From Bradyrhizobium sp. STM 3843 (lineage in GTDB: Bacteria; Pseudomonadota; Alphaproteobacteria; Rhizobiales; Xanthobacteraceae), in assembly GCF_000239815.1 (NCBI RefSeq), contig NZ_CAFK01000323.1, forward strand, positions 1-64,000: a stretch of DNA of 64,000 nt. Reading direction: 5' to 3'. The translations under genes and the position numbers were made by a program. Shown piece by piece: positions 9,731 through 19,157 of this stretch (positions are counted from its first letter, which is position 1; the number at the start of each line of letters is the position of its first letter). The notes beneath the pieces are model-generated. The model saw nothing but the letters and a program-made list of their open reading frames with translations, had not been told where the DNA came from and did not search any database.

Positions 9731-10975
9731 CTACGATCCCGCTGCCGCGAGCAGGACGCCTCCGACCGCGCTGATCGCCACGACGACGAGTGGCGGCGCG
9801 CGCCAGGCGGTGAGCAGCACGAAGCCGACCAGCGCCAGGCCGAAATCCCGCCTGTTGTGCACGGTGCTGGTCCAGACCGGGTTGTACAGCGCCGCGCCAA
9901 GAAGGCCGACCACCGCGGCGTTGACGCCGCGCATCATCGCCTGCGCGCCGGCGCGTCTCCGGAACGAGTCCCAGAATGGCAGGGCGCCGAGCAGGATCAA
10001 AATTCCCGGCAGAAAGATGCCGACGAGACCCAGCACTGCCCCCGCCAGCCCGTGCGGCTCTGGCGTGACCACCGCTCCCAGATAGGCTGCGAAAGTGAAC
10101 AGCGGCCCCGGCACCGCCTGGGCCGCGCCGTAGCCGGCGAGGAACGCATCGTCGCTCAGCCAGCCCGGCGTGACGAAGGCCTCGCGCAGCAGCGGCAGCA
10201 CGACGTGGCCGCCGCCGAAGACGAGCGCGCCCGAGCGATAGAAGGCGTCGAACAGCGCCACGCCGGACGATCCGGTCGCAGCGCGCACCAGCGGAAGCCC
10301 GATCAGCAGCAGGAAGAAGGCCGCGAGTGCAACGAGGCCCGCGGTCCGCGACACAGGCATCTCGATGTGCCCGGACGGCGCGGCGACCTCGCTGCGGCAG
10401 AGCAGGACCCCGGCGATCCCGCCGAGCAGGATCGCGCCGATCTGCACGACCGACTGTGTGCTGAACAATATGATCAGCGCGGCTGCGACCGCGATCGACG
10501 CGCGCTCGCGATCCGGGCAGAGCGTGCGGGCCATGCCCCAGACGGCCTGCGCCACGATTGCGACCGCGGTCAGCTTGAGGCCGTGCAGCAGTCCGTTGCC
10601 GAGTGGTCCGCTCAGCGCACTGGCGCCATAGGCGAACAGGATCAGTGCGATGGCGGACGGCAGGGTGAAGCCGGTCCACGCGGCGAGCGCGCCGAGATAG
10701 CCGGCGCGCATCAGCCCGATCGAAAACCCGACCTGGCTGCTGGCCGGCCCGGGGAGGAACTGGCAGAGCCCGACGAGGTCGGCGAAGGCATGTTCGTCGA
10801 TCCACCTCCGGCGCACGACGAACTCGTCGCGGAAATAGCCGATATGGGCGATCGGCCCACCGAAGCAGGTCAGCCCGAGCCTGAGAAAGATCAGGAGCAC
10901 TTGCGTCGGCGATGTGCGATCAGCTCGCTCCCCTTCGGAGACCGGCTCGGGATCGGCGATAGCTCCTTCTTTCAT
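9731..10975 (-). CDS. chrA: Chromate efflux transporter, CHR family
   Basis: A protein of 414 residues with the two homologous halves of long-chain ChrA proteins. The N-terminal half shows FGGPIAHIGYFRDEFVVRR and LCQFLPGPASSQVGFSIG. The C-terminal half shows FGGGHVVLPLLREAFV and GYGAAQAVPGPLFTFAAYLG. These are the paired glycine/proline motifs that mark the family, which exports chromate across the inner membrane and confers resistance. It converges with the RND permease (45-base gap) and diverges from the multicopper oxidase. No ChrB regulator is adjacent. Start is ATG at 10975. Confidence 0.92.
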   Translation of the reverse strand: MKEGAIADPEPVSEGERADRTSPTQVLLIFLRLGLTCFGGPIAHIGYFRDEFVVRRRWIDEHAFADLVGLCQFLPGPASSQVGFSIGLMRAGYLGALAAWTGFTLPSAIALILFAYGASALSGPLGNGLLHGLKLTAVAIVAQAVWGMARTLCPDRERASIAVAAALIILFSTQSVVQIGAILLGGIAGVLLCRSEVAAPSGHIEMPVSRTAGLVALAAFFLLLIGLPLVRAATGSSGVALFDAFYRSGALVFGGGHVVLPLLREAFVTPGWLSDDAFLAGYGAAQAVPGPLFTFAAYLGAVVTPEPHGLAGAVLGLVGIFLPGILILLGALPFWDSFRRRAGAQAMMRGVNAAVVGLLGAALYNPVWTSTVHNRRDFGLALVGFVLLTAWRAPPLVVVAISAVGGVLLAAAGS

Positions 10976-11132
10976 ACGACCTCCATCTACCGGCGTCCCC
11001 CTTCATATCGGTTCCCGATGAAGCCTCAAGTCAAGCATCAACTTGTTTTGTTGCCACCGCTCCCTTGTTTGGCTGCGTCACCCGTCGGACATTGCGGGCT
11101 CGCGACGTGTCGCGTTTTGAGCGGAGCAGGTG

Positions 11133-12569
11133 ATGACCACCTACGATCGAGACCGAGAGATGCGCCAGGCACTGCCGCGCCTCAGCCGCAGAACATTGCT
11201 GCGCGGCGCCCAAGCCGGCGCGGTCTCGCTGCTGGCGGCCCGGACCATGCCTCTCGTCCGCGCTCAGACGACGCAGAGTGAGGCTGCCGACTACAAGATC
11301 AGCATCGCGCCGACCTCGATCGAGATCGCACCGGGCAAGGTGATCAAGACCACCGCCTATAATGGGAGCGTTCCCGGTCCGGCGCTGCGGCTCAAGGAAG
11401 GCAGGGCAGTCCGGATCGATGTCAGCAATGAGTCCGGTTACCCCAATCTGATCCACTGGCACGGCCTGATGATTCCCGCGACTGAGGACGGTGCAACGGA
11501 AGAAGGTTCGCCGATCATTGCGCCGGGCAAGACGCTGACCTATTCGTATACGCCGAAGCCGTCGGGGACGCGCTGGTATCACAGCCACGCGATGGCGATG
11601 ACCGATCTCAATAAGAGCACCTATACCGGTGAATTCGGCTTTCTGATCGTGGAGCCCGCGGCCGGCGATCCCGGGAGCTACGATCGCGAGGTGCTGCTTG
11701 CGGCCCACCATTGGGATGGCCATTGGGTCAGTCTGCAGGACATCAAGAAAGGTCCGCCGCCGGACAATGGCCTCGAGGTCATGTATCACGCCGCCACCTT
11801 GGGCGACCGCATGCTCGGTCACGGCGAGCCGATCCGGGTCCGTGAAGGCGAGCGCGTGCTGTTTCGGCTGCTCAATGCGAGCGGCAACATGGGCATCTCG
11901 CTCGCGCTGCCGGGGCACCGGTTCAAGGTCCTCGCGCTCGACGGCAACCCGGTTCCGACCTCCGCGACGGTCGATGTGCTGAAGCTGGACGTTGCCGAGC
12001 GGGCCGACGTGATCGTCGAGATGAACAATCCCGGCATCTGGGTGTTCGGCTCGACCGATGACGAGGATCGCAACATGGGCATGGGCGTGGTCGTGGAATA
12101 TGCCAACCGCAGCGGTGAACCTGCCTGGTCGGCGCCTGCCAATCCCAAATGGGACTGTACCGCGTTCGGTCGCCCCGGCGCGGCGGCTGCTGCACCCGAC
12201 GAGACGATCGGCCTGAAATTCGAGAAAATTCCGGGCGGTCGGGGCGGCTACAACCGCTGGACCATCAACGGCAAGTCCTGGCCTGAGACCAATCCGTTGT
12301 TCACGGTCACCGAGGGCAAGCGTTACCGCCTGCTGCTCAACAACAACAGCGGAGACGAACATCCGGTGCATCTGCATCGGCATTCCTTCGAGATCACCAA
12401 GGTCGGCGACAAGCCGACATCCGGCGTCATCAAGGACACCATCAGCCTGCCGCGCTTCTCGACCGCCGAGATCGATTTCGTCGCCGACGATCCGGGCGCG
12501 ACCTTCTTCCACTGCCATCACCAGGATCACATGGACGAAGGTTTTGCCGGCCTGATCACCTATCGATAG
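11133..12569 (+). CDS. Tat-exported multicopper oxidase
   Basis: Periplasmic copper oxidase of about 478 residues. The N-terminus has the twin-arginine signal LSRRTLLRG followed by a hydrophobic stretch ending in a VRAQ-type cleavage site, so it should be exported folded. Copper ligand motifs appear in order: HWHG, HSHA, HPVHLHRH and HCHHQDHMDEG, covering the T1 and T2/T3 centres. It is shorter than CopA/CueO and lacks a long Met-rich insert. A role in copper detoxification, oxidising Cu(I) or organics, is inferred from the adjacent CusBA-type genes. The ATG at 11133 has GGAG six bases upstream; a GTG at 11130 is the alternative. Confidence 0.9.
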   Translation: MTTYDRDREMRQALPRLSRRTLLRGAQAGAVSLLAARTMPLVRAQTTQSEAADYKISIAPTSIEIAPGKVIKTTAYNGSVPGPALRLKEGRAVRIDVSNESGYPNLIHWHGLMIPATEDGATEEGSPIIAPGKTLTYSYTPKPSGTRWYHSHAMAMTDLNKSTYTGEFGFLIVEPAAGDPGSYDREVLLAAHHWDGHWVSLQDIKKGPPPDNGLEVMYHAATLGDRMLGHGEPIRVREGERVLFRLLNASGNMGISLALPGHRFKVLALDGNPVPTSATVDVLKLDVAERADVIVEMNNPGIWVFGSTDDEDRNMGMGVVVEYANRSGEPAWSAPANPKWDCTAFGRPGAAAAAPDETIGLKFEKIPGGRGGYNRWTINGKSWPETNPLFTVTEGKRYRLLLNNNSGDEHPVHLHRHSFEITKVGDKPTSGVIKDTISLPRFSTAEIDFVADDPGATFFHCHHQDHMDEGFAGLITYR

Positions 12570-12599
12570 GCGTGCGTGCCTCCAGGTTGGCGACCCTCC

Positions 12600-15500
12600 T
12601 CACGCCGCCTTCGGCACATCCTTCGCCTCGTCGCCGCGCGATAGTCGTCCGGCCGCCTCGTCGCGGAGAAGGCCGCGCCCTTTCACCAGACCGAAGATCG
12701 CGGGGATGACGATCAGCGTCAGCAGCGTTGAGGAAATCATGCCGCCGATCATCGGTACCGCGATCCGCTGCATGATCTCCGAGCCGGTCCCGCTGCTCCA
12801 CATGATCGGCAGCAGACCCGCCATGATCGCGACCACCGTCATCATCTTGGGGCGGACCCGTTCGACCGCGCCCTCCATGATCGCTTCGTGGAGGTCCTTG
12901 CGGGTCAGAGCTCCGCCGGCCGCGCTCACCCTCGCCTTCATCTCGGCCAATGCGTGATCGAGATAGATCAGCATCACCACGCCGGTCTCAGCGGCAACGC
13001 CCGCAAGCGCGATGAAGCCGACCGCGACTGCGACCGAGAGATTGAAGCCGAGCCACCACATCATCCAGATGCCGCCGACCAGCGCGAAGGGCAACGAGAG
13101 CATCACGATCAGCGTCTCCGTGATCGACCTGAAGTTCAGGTACAAGAGCAGGAAGATGATCGTCAGCGTCACCGGCACCACCACCTTCAGACGTGCTGCG
13201 GCCCGCTGCAGATATTCGTACTGTCCGCTCCAGACCACATAGGTGCCGGCCGGAAACTGGATGCTCTCGGTCACAGCACGCTGCGCGTCGGCCACGTAGC
13301 TGCCGATGTCGCGATCCCGGATATCGACGTAGATATAGGTCGCAAGCTGGCCGTTCTCGGTGCGGATCGAGGTCGGACCGCGCGCCGGCTCGACCTTCGC
13401 GACCTCGCCGAGCGGCACCGCGCCGCCTGCGGGCATCGGCACCAGGATGTCGCTGGCGATGGCCTTCGGATTGTCTCTGAGGTCGCGCGGGTAGCGCATG
13501 TTGACCGTGAAGCGCTGCCGGCCCTCAACCGTGGTGGTGACGGTCTGGCCGCCGAGTGCGGCTGCGATGGTGTCTTGGACGTCCTGGATCAGGATGCCGT
13601 AACGGGCGAGCGCGTCGCGGTCGGGCGTGATCTCCAGGTAGTAACCGCCGATCCCCCGCTCCGCATAGGCTGACGAGGTGCCCGGCACCGCCTTGAGCAC
13701 GCGCTCGATCTGCTTGGCCAGGCGGTCGATCTCGACCAGATCGGTGCCCATCACCTTGACGCCAACAGGCGTACGGATGCCGGTCGAGAGCATGTCGATC
13801 CGCGCCTTGATCGGCATGGTCCAGGCGTTCGATACGCCCGGAAACTGCAGCGCCTTGTCCATCTCGGCGATCAGGCTGTCGACGGTGACGCCGGGCCGCC
13901 ATTGCTCCTTCGGTTTCAGATTGACGACGGTCTCGAACATCTCGGTCGGCGCGGGGTCGGTCGCGGTGGCGGCGCGTCCGGCCTTGCCGTAGACCGAGGC
14001 GACCTCGGGGAACGACTTGATGATCCGGTCCTGCATCTGCATCAGCTCAGCCGCTTTGGTCACGGAGATGCCGGGCAGCGTGGTCGGCATATAGAGCAAC
14101 GTCCCCTCGTTCAGATTGGGCATGAACTCGGTGCCGAGCTGGCGCGCCGGCCAGATCGAGACGGCCAGCACGACGAGCGCGAGGAGGATGACCAGCGTCT
14201 TCGCCCGCAGCACGCCCTTGATCACCGGACGGTAGATCCAGATCAGGAAGCGGTTGATGACGTTGCGGCTCTCGGGGACGATCCTGCCGCGGACGAAGAT
14301 CACCATCAGCGCCGGCACCAGCGTCACCGAGAGCAGCGCCGCCGCGGCCATGGAGAACGTCTTGGTGAAGGCAAGCGGGCTGAACAGCCGGCCTTCCTGG
14401 GATTCCAGGGTGAAGATCGGCATGAACGACACCGTGATGATCAGCAGGCTGAAGAACAGCGCCGGCCCGACTTCGGAGGCCGCATCGATCAGGATCTGCA
14501 CGCGCGACTGATCGGGCTTGGCGCGCTCCAGATGCTTGTGCGCGTTCTCGATCATCACGATGGCGGCGTCCACCATGGCGCCGATCGCGATCGCGATCCC
14601 CCCGAGGCTCATGATGTTGGAGCCGAGACCCAACAGCTTCATGGCGCCGAACGCCATCAGCACGCCCACGGGGAGCATCAGGATCGCGACCAGCGCGCTG
14701 CGGACGTGCAGCAGGAACACGACGCAGACCAGCGCGACGACGATGCTCTCCTCGACGAGCGTGTGCTTGAGCGTGTCGATCGCGGCGTAGATCAGGTTCG
14801 ACCGGTCGTAGACCGGGACGATCTCCACCGATTTCGGCAGGCTGCTTGCGATGTCCTTGAAGCGCTTCTTGACGTTCTCGATCACGTCGAGCGCGTTGAC
14901 GCCGAACCGTTGCAGCACGATTCCGCTCGCGACCTCGCCTTCGCCATTGAGTTCGGCAATACCGCGGCGTTCATCGGGACCGAGCTCGACCCGGGCGACG
15001 TCGCGCAGTAGCACCGGCGTGCCGCCGGAAGCCTTCAGGACAATGTCGCCGAGATCGTTGATGCTCTTCAAATAGCCCTTGCCGCGAATGACGTATTCGA
15101 ACTCGGAGAGTTCGACCGTGCGGCCGCCGACATCGGCGTTGCTGGCGCGGATCGCATCCCGGATCTTCTGCATGCTGATGCCGCGGTCGCGCATCCGCTG
15201 CGGATCGAGGACGACGTTGTATTGCTTGACGAAGCCGCCGATGCTCGCGACCTCGGCGACGCCTTCCGCCTTGGCCAGCGCGAATTTCAGATTCCAGTCC
15301 TGGATCGTCCTGGTGTCCGCGAGGTTCAGCTCCTTGGACATCACGGCATATTGGTAGACCCAGCCGACGCCGGTGGCGTCGGGGCCGATCGTGGGCGTGA
15401 CGCCGGCCGGGAGGCGGGAGGCGGCGCTGTTCAAGAACTCCATCACGCGTGAGCGCGCCCAGTAAATGTCGGTGCCGTCCTCGAAGATCACATAGACGAA

Positions 15501-15773
15501 CGACACGCCGAAGAACGAGAAGCCGCGCACCACCTTGGATTTGGGTACCGTCAGCATCGCCGTCGTCAGGGGATAGGTGACCTGATCCTCGATCACCTGC
15601 GGCGCCTGGCCTGGATATTCGGTGTAGACGATCACCTGGGTGTCGGAGAGATCCGGGATCGCGTCGAGCGGAAGATGAATAAGCGCGTAGAATCCGGCCG
15701 CAGCCGCGAAGCCGGTGCCGAACAGCACCAGCAGCAGGTTGCGCGCCGACCATGCGATGATGCGGGCGATCAT
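12600..15773 (-). CDS. cusA: CusA/CzcA-type heavy-metal RND efflux permease
   Basis: Proton-driven export pump of 1057 residues for metal ions, probably copper/silver. The first transmembrane helix follows MIARIIAWSARN. The helix-4 signature GGIAIAIGAMVDAAIVMIEN is present and matches CusA-type pumps closely; the C-terminal half repeats the topology (LAGVAAETGVVMLIYLDHA). Its start overlaps the last bases of the adaptor gene (ATGA), so the pair is translated together. It converges on the multicopper oxidase with a 30-base gap. The Cus assignment over Czc rests on overall similarity and on the copper-type neighbours. The outer-membrane channel is not in the window. Confidence 0.9.
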   Translation of the reverse strand: MIARIIAWSARNLLLVLFGTGFAAAAGFYALIHLPLDAIPDLSDTQVIVYTEYPGQAPQVIEDQVTYPLTTAMLTVPKSKVVRGFSFFGVSFVYVIFEDGTDIYWARSRVMEFLNSAASRLPAGVTPTIGPDATGVGWVYQYAVMSKELNLADTRTIQDWNLKFALAKAEGVAEVASIGGFVKQYNVVLDPQRMRDRGISMQKIRDAIRASNADVGGRTVELSEFEYVIRGKGYLKSINDLGDIVLKASGGTPVLLRDVARVELGPDERRGIAELNGEGEVASGIVLQRFGVNALDVIENVKKRFKDIASSLPKSVEIVPVYDRSNLIYAAIDTLKHTLVEESIVVALVCVVFLLHVRSALVAILMLPVGVLMAFGAMKLLGLGSNIMSLGGIAIAIGAMVDAAIVMIENAHKHLERAKPDQSRVQILIDAASEVGPALFFSLLIITVSFMPIFTLESQEGRLFSPLAFTKTFSMAAAALLSVTLVPALMVIFVRGRIVPESRNVINRFLIWIYRPVIKGVLRAKTLVILLALVVLAVSIWPARQLGTEFMPNLNEGTLLYMPTTLPGISVTKAAELMQMQDRIIKSFPEVASVYGKAGRAATATDPAPTEMFETVVNLKPKEQWRPGVTVDSLIAEMDKALQFPGVSNAWTMPIKARIDMLSTGIRTPVGVKVMGTDLVEIDRLAKQIERVLKAVPGTSSAYAERGIGGYYLEITPDRDALARYGILIQDVQDTIAAALGGQTVTTTVEGRQRFTVNMRYPRDLRDNPKAIASDILVPMPAGGAVPLGEVAKVEPARGPTSIRTENGQLATYIYVDIRDRDIGSYVADAQRAVTESIQFPAGTYVVWSGQYEYLQRAAARLKVVVPVTLTIIFLLLYLNFRSITETLIVMLSLPFALVGGIWMMWWLGFNLSVAVAVGFIALAGVAAETGVVMLIYLDHALAEMKARVSAAGGALTRKDLHEAIMEGAVERVRPKMMTVVAIMAGLLPIMWSSGTGSEIMQRIAVPMIGGMISSTLLTLIVIPAIFGLVKGRGLLRDEAAGRLSRGDEAKDVPKAA

Positions 15774-17194
15774 TGGTGTTCTCCCATCCCTGCGTGGGCT
15801 GATTGGTCCGGCTGCGAGGCCTCGGCAAAGCCCTTCAGCGCCGCCTTCAGATTGCTCTCGGCATCGATCAGGAAGTTCGCCGACGTCACCACTGCCTCAC
15901 CATCGGCGACGCCGTCGCGCACCTCGATATAGCCGCCGCCACGCCGTCCGAGCTTGACGTCGCGCGGCTCGTAGCGCCCGTTCCCCTTGTCGACGAGAAC
16001 GGCCTGGTGGCCGCCGGTATCGAGCACCGAACTCTCCGGCACCGCCAGGACCGGCGAAGGATCTGCCGTGTCGATCTCGGCATCGACATACATGTCCGGA
16101 AGCAGCGCCGTATCCGGATTGGCAAGCTCGATCCTGATACGCGCGGTGCGCGTGTCGCGGTTCACCTGGGGATAGATCACGGCGATCTTTCCGGAAAAGC
16201 TCCGGCCGGCGAAGCTGCGGGCGTGGATCGTGACGGACTGCCCGACCGCGACGGTGCCGAGATCGCGTTCGGCGACATCGACAAGCGCCCACACGGTCGA
16301 GATGTCGGCGATCCGGAACAGCACGTCACCGGGATTGGCCCGCATGCCCGGAATCGCATTGCGCTCGAGCACGATGCCGTCGCGCGGCGCTGTCCATTGC
16401 ACGGTGACCGGCGCGATATGGGATTTTTCCATCTCGGTGATGATCGGCTCCGGAACGTCGAGGTTGACCAGGCGCTGGCGCGAGCCGCGTCCGTAGGCCT
16501 CGACGCTGCCGACGATCTTCGAACTGATGGTGGAGAGATATTCCGCGGCCGCGGCCGCGATGGCAGAACTGTAGATCTGCATCAATGGCTGGCCGGCCTT
16601 CACGCGCGTGCCGGTGGTGACGTCGGCCACGGACTGAACGAAGCTCTCGGACCGCATCGCGATCACCGAGATCAGACGTTCGTCCAGCTGGATGGTGCCG
16701 GGCGCCTTCACCATCACCCGGATCGGGCGCCGCTCGGCAGGCTCGGAGGTCACGCCGCTCCGCTGCATCTTGCCCGGTGACAGCTTGACGGTGCCGTCAT
16801 CAACGTCGTCGCCTTCATAGACCGGGATGTAGTTCATCCCCATCGGGTCCTTCTTCGGGACCGGTGAGGTGTCCGGCAGTCCCATCGGATTCCGGTAGTA
16901 GAGGATCTTGCGCGACGAATCCGCCTGTTGCGTCGGTTTCACTGGCTCGGAGGCGGCCTGGTCGTCGTCGTAGACGGGCAAGTAGTCGCGTCCGCGGTCG
17001 TCTTTCTTGGGACCGGCGGACCAGAACGGCGCGCCGCTCGGATCGCGATAGTAGAGCGGAGTTCGGTCTGCGCTGGCCGCAGCCATGGTCGTCTCGGCGT
17101 GAACAGGCCAGCGTCCGTCATCCAAGGACCAGTAGGCGCCTGAGGCCAGGCCGCCGCCCAGCGCAAGTGTCGTCAATACGCGCAGCGTTTTCAT
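15770..17194 (-). CDS. cusB: CusB-type RND adaptor with two tandem heavy-metal-binding domains
   Basis: Periplasmic adaptor of 474 residues. After a signal-like N-terminus come two copies of a short metal-binding module. The first is near residues 48-80 (LYYRDPSGAPFWSAGPKKD), the second near 95-128 (LYYRNPMGLPDTSPVPKKD). Only the second keeps the Met pattern NPMG..DPMGMNYIPVY; the first has Ser/Arg instead and looks degenerate. The barrel-sandwich and hairpin regions follow, then a C-terminal membrane-proximal domain. It lies third in a reverse-strand operon and overlaps the pump start by 4 bases. Confidence 0.9.
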   Translation of the reverse strand: MKTLRVLTTLALGGGLASGAYWSLDDGRWPVHAETTMAAASADRTPLYYRDPSGAPFWSAGPKKDDRGRDYLPVYDDDQAASEPVKPTQQADSSRKILYYRNPMGLPDTSPVPKKDPMGMNYIPVYEGDDVDDGTVKLSPGKMQRSGVTSEPAERRPIRVMVKAPGTIQLDERLISVIAMRSESFVQSVADVTTGTRVKAGQPLMQIYSSAIAAAAAEYLSTISSKIVGSVEAYGRGSRQRLVNLDVPEPIITEMEKSHIAPVTVQWTAPRDGIVLERNAIPGMRANPGDVLFRIADISTVWALVDVAERDLGTVAVGQSVTIHARSFAGRSFSGKIAVIYPQVNRDTRTARIRIELANPDTALLPDMYVDAEIDTADPSPVLAVPESSVLDTGGHQAVLVDKGNGRYEPRDVKLGRRGGGYIEVRDGVADGEAVVTSANFLIDAESNLKAALKGFAEASQPDQSAHAGMGEHQ

Positions 17195-17303
17195 GGCGTG
17201 TTCCTGCGCACTCCGGAGAGCGCGCGTCTGTCAGGAGGAGGAGACCGGGCGCCCGCTCGAGCGGCGCCCGAAGGCTCACTTGCAAGAGCTCACTTGTGAG
17301 CGG

Positions 17304-17696
17304 TCACTTGGTTGCCTTGACGATCACCTTGCCGGTGACGTTCTCGGGTTCGCCCTGCACCTTCGCGGACAGCGTGACCTGATAGCGGCCCGCCATCGGC
17401 AGATCGGTCTTGAAGGCGTAGACGCCCGGTCCCTGGGGCGGGAGCGGCGTGACCGGCGATTCCATCTCGGCCATGCCGTCGGGGGCCATGTCGACGCGGG
17501 TCTTGAAGATCACCGCATCCGGCACCGGCTTGCCGGTCTGTTTGTTGGTCAAACGAATGGCGAGCGTGACGTCGTCGCCCTTCTTCATCTCCGGAGTGAC
17601 CGGCTCGAAGCTGTAGTCGGCCGCGCCAGCGAAGGCAGAGGAAGCGGCAAGCGCAAGGGTGGCGGCCAGCGCCGCGGTGCTGAATTTGGCAATCAT
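17304..17696 (-). CDS. FixH/YtkA-like periplasmic protein
   Basis: A 130-residue protein with a cleavable signal peptide (hydrophobic residues 7-22, ending AFAGA). The rest is an all-beta domain with SFEPVTPEMKKGDDVTLAIRLTNK and DMAPDGMAEMESPVTPL, the pattern of the FixH/YtkA-like family often found beside copper-efflux adaptors. Met and acidic residues in DMAPDGMAEM could take part in metal binding, but that is inference. It sits between the Cys/Met/His-rich gene (103 bases upstream) and the CusB-type adaptor (109 bases downstream) and is probably co-transcribed with them. Confidence 0.8.
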   Translation of the reverse strand: MIAKFSTAALAATLALAASSAFAGAADYSFEPVTPEMKKGDDVTLAIRLTNKQTGKPVPDAVIFKTRVDMAPDGMAEMESPVTPLPPQGPGVYAFKTDLPMAGRYQVTLSAKVQGEPENVTGKVIVKATK

Positions 17697-17799
17697 GGTT
17701 TCGTCCTCATGGGTCTGTCTCGGCCGTGGCTCCGAGTGAGCGCACAGCAGTCGCGATTCACGCGAACAGCCGGTGCTGCACGCGTTCGGTTGCGCGAGA

Positions 17800-18201
17800 T
17801 CAGACGCGAGGAGGACGGAAGGGAGGGCTGGTGCCTGAGGTGGGGACGATCTGGTCCGCCGGGATTACGACCGAGGTGGCCCCGGCCGACCTGAACTCGA
17901 ACCCGACCATGCGAAGTTCGCCGAGCGCCAGGGCTCCGCCGATGCAGCAGAAACCCATGTCGCATTTATGGGGGGCGGTTGGCGCCGGTGCGCCCGTCAT
18001 GTCATCCGGACAGCAATCCTCCATCGACATGTCGCCGGAGGCGCCCATCTGCATGTGCATGCCGGGCTGCGGATCGCCTGATCCCACCGCGGCTCCCATG
18101 ACGGCTGGTCCCATGGCGGCAGCGGTCGCCGACGCTCCCACGGGCAGCAACGCCAGTGAGGCGGCAATCGCAAACGCCAGGATGGTACGGACGAGCCGCA
18201 T
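17800..18201 (-). CDS. Exported Met/Cys/His-rich small protein, first gene of the metal-efflux operon
   Basis: A 133-residue protein with an N-terminal signal peptide (hydrophobic residues 7-25). The mature part carries clustered potential metal ligands: MHMQMG, DMSMEDCCPDDM and HKCDMGFCC. The C-terminal third is a plainer, Ser/Pro-rich tail. I do not recognise a named family. The ligand set (Met for Cu(I), CC pairs, His) and its place as first gene before FixH-like, cusB and cusA genes suggest a periplasmic copper sponge or sensor. That role is inference. The base composition matches its neighbours. Confidence 0.7.
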   Translation of the reverse strand: MRLVRTILAFAIAASLALLPVGASATAAAMGPAVMGAAVGSGDPQPGMHMQMGASGDMSMEDCCPDDMTGAPAPTAPHKCDMGFCCIGGALALGELRMVGFEFRSAGATSVVIPADQIVPTSGTSPPFRPPRV

Positions 18202-18420
18202 CGGAGTTCAGAAACCTGCCATGTTTCGTTTCGGGCCCGGCGGGCCGCGATCCGTCAACTATCACATCAATTGCGGCACCGAGTCGTTGATCCGGCTCAA
18301 TCATCCGTGACCGCTGGGACCTCCATACCGCCGCGGGGGCTCGCGATGCAAGTCTCCGGCGGCTGTTGGTGGAAGCGGTTGGCTCTGATGGGGGGACCGC
18401 CGCCGGTGCGGCTCCAGCGT

Positions 18421-19089
18421 TCACCATGTGATCAGGGGCGAACGCTTCAGCCAGGTATCGTCACGCACCTGGTCCAAGACGAAGCTGGCGACGTCCGCCC
18501 GCGAGATCGTTCCGCCATGGAAGCCGGACAGATCGGTCAGCGCGCGGATCGTATGGCCGCCGGGCTTGTCGTTCAGAACCGAGGGGCGAACAAGCACCCA
18601 GTCGAGGCCGCTGTCTCTGACGATCGCTTCCTGCCGGTTCTTGTCGGCGTAGACTTTGCGCAGGAGCAGCGGGAAGATCACGTTGTCGAACAGGAAGCCA
18701 CCGTGCCCGACGCTGTCGCCTGCGCCAATGCCGGTGATGCTGATCAGCCGAGCGACGTGCTCGGCCTTCATTGCGTTGACGAGCGTTCGCGTCATCTGCG
18801 AGAGAGCCGTGACCTCGCGGAACGGGCTTGCCGGCGTGCCCAACGCGCTGATGACGACATCCTGTCCTTTCAGGGCCTCACGCAACGCGCGTTCGTCGCG
18901 GGCGTCGCTGACGACAAGCTTGGCGCCTTTCAGGTCGCTCGCCTTGTCGGGCGCGCGCACCAGCATGGTGACCTCGTAGCCGCGTGCGAGCGCCTGGGCG
19001 ACGATCAGGCGGCCGGTGCCGCCGGTTGCTCCAAGGACCAGGATCTTCGGTTGGGTAGTCTTAACGTTGTCGGTTTGCGAGTCGCTCAT
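18421..19089 (-). CDS. NAD(P)-binding oxidoreductase, NmrA/SDR-like
   Basis: A 222-residue Rossmann-fold protein. The dinucleotide motif ILVLGATGGTGRLIV is close to the N-terminus (about residues 16-30), and the middle contains VVISALGTP and the active-site-like stretch around DSGLDWVLVRPSVL, as in NAD(P)H-binding (PF13460) proteins. Start is ATG at 19089, supported by CAGGAG seven bases upstream; a longer open frame reading back into the AtaL-like gene is out of frame with it. It is the last gene of a three-gene reverse-strand operon divergent from a LysR regulator. The substrate is unknown. Confidence 0.85.
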   Translation of the reverse strand: MSDSQTDNVKTTQPKILVLGATGGTGRLIVAQALARGYEVTMLVRAPDKASDLKGAKLVVSDARDERALREALKGQDVVISALGTPASPFREVTALSQMTRTLVNAMKAEHVARLISITGIGAGDSVGHGGFLFDNVIFPLLLRKVYADKNRQEAIVRDSGLDWVLVRPSVLNDKPGGHTIRALTDLSGFHGGTISRADVASFVLDQVRDDTWLKRSPLITW

Positions 19090-19157
19090 GATTGTCTCCT
19101 GTTGAAAGCGGGACGCCTCCTGCGAGGCCGTCCCGTCCGTTGAATGTCTGGTGAGGG

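Noticed and set aside
9393-10805. 470-codon reverse frame over chrA
   Set aside because: Arg-rich, repeat-free shadow of the ChrA gene in another frame.
11027-11045. Inverted repeat CAAGT-N9-ACTTG between chrA and the multicopper oxidase
   Set aside because: Arms of five bases are expected by chance; no match to a known metal-regulator box was evident.
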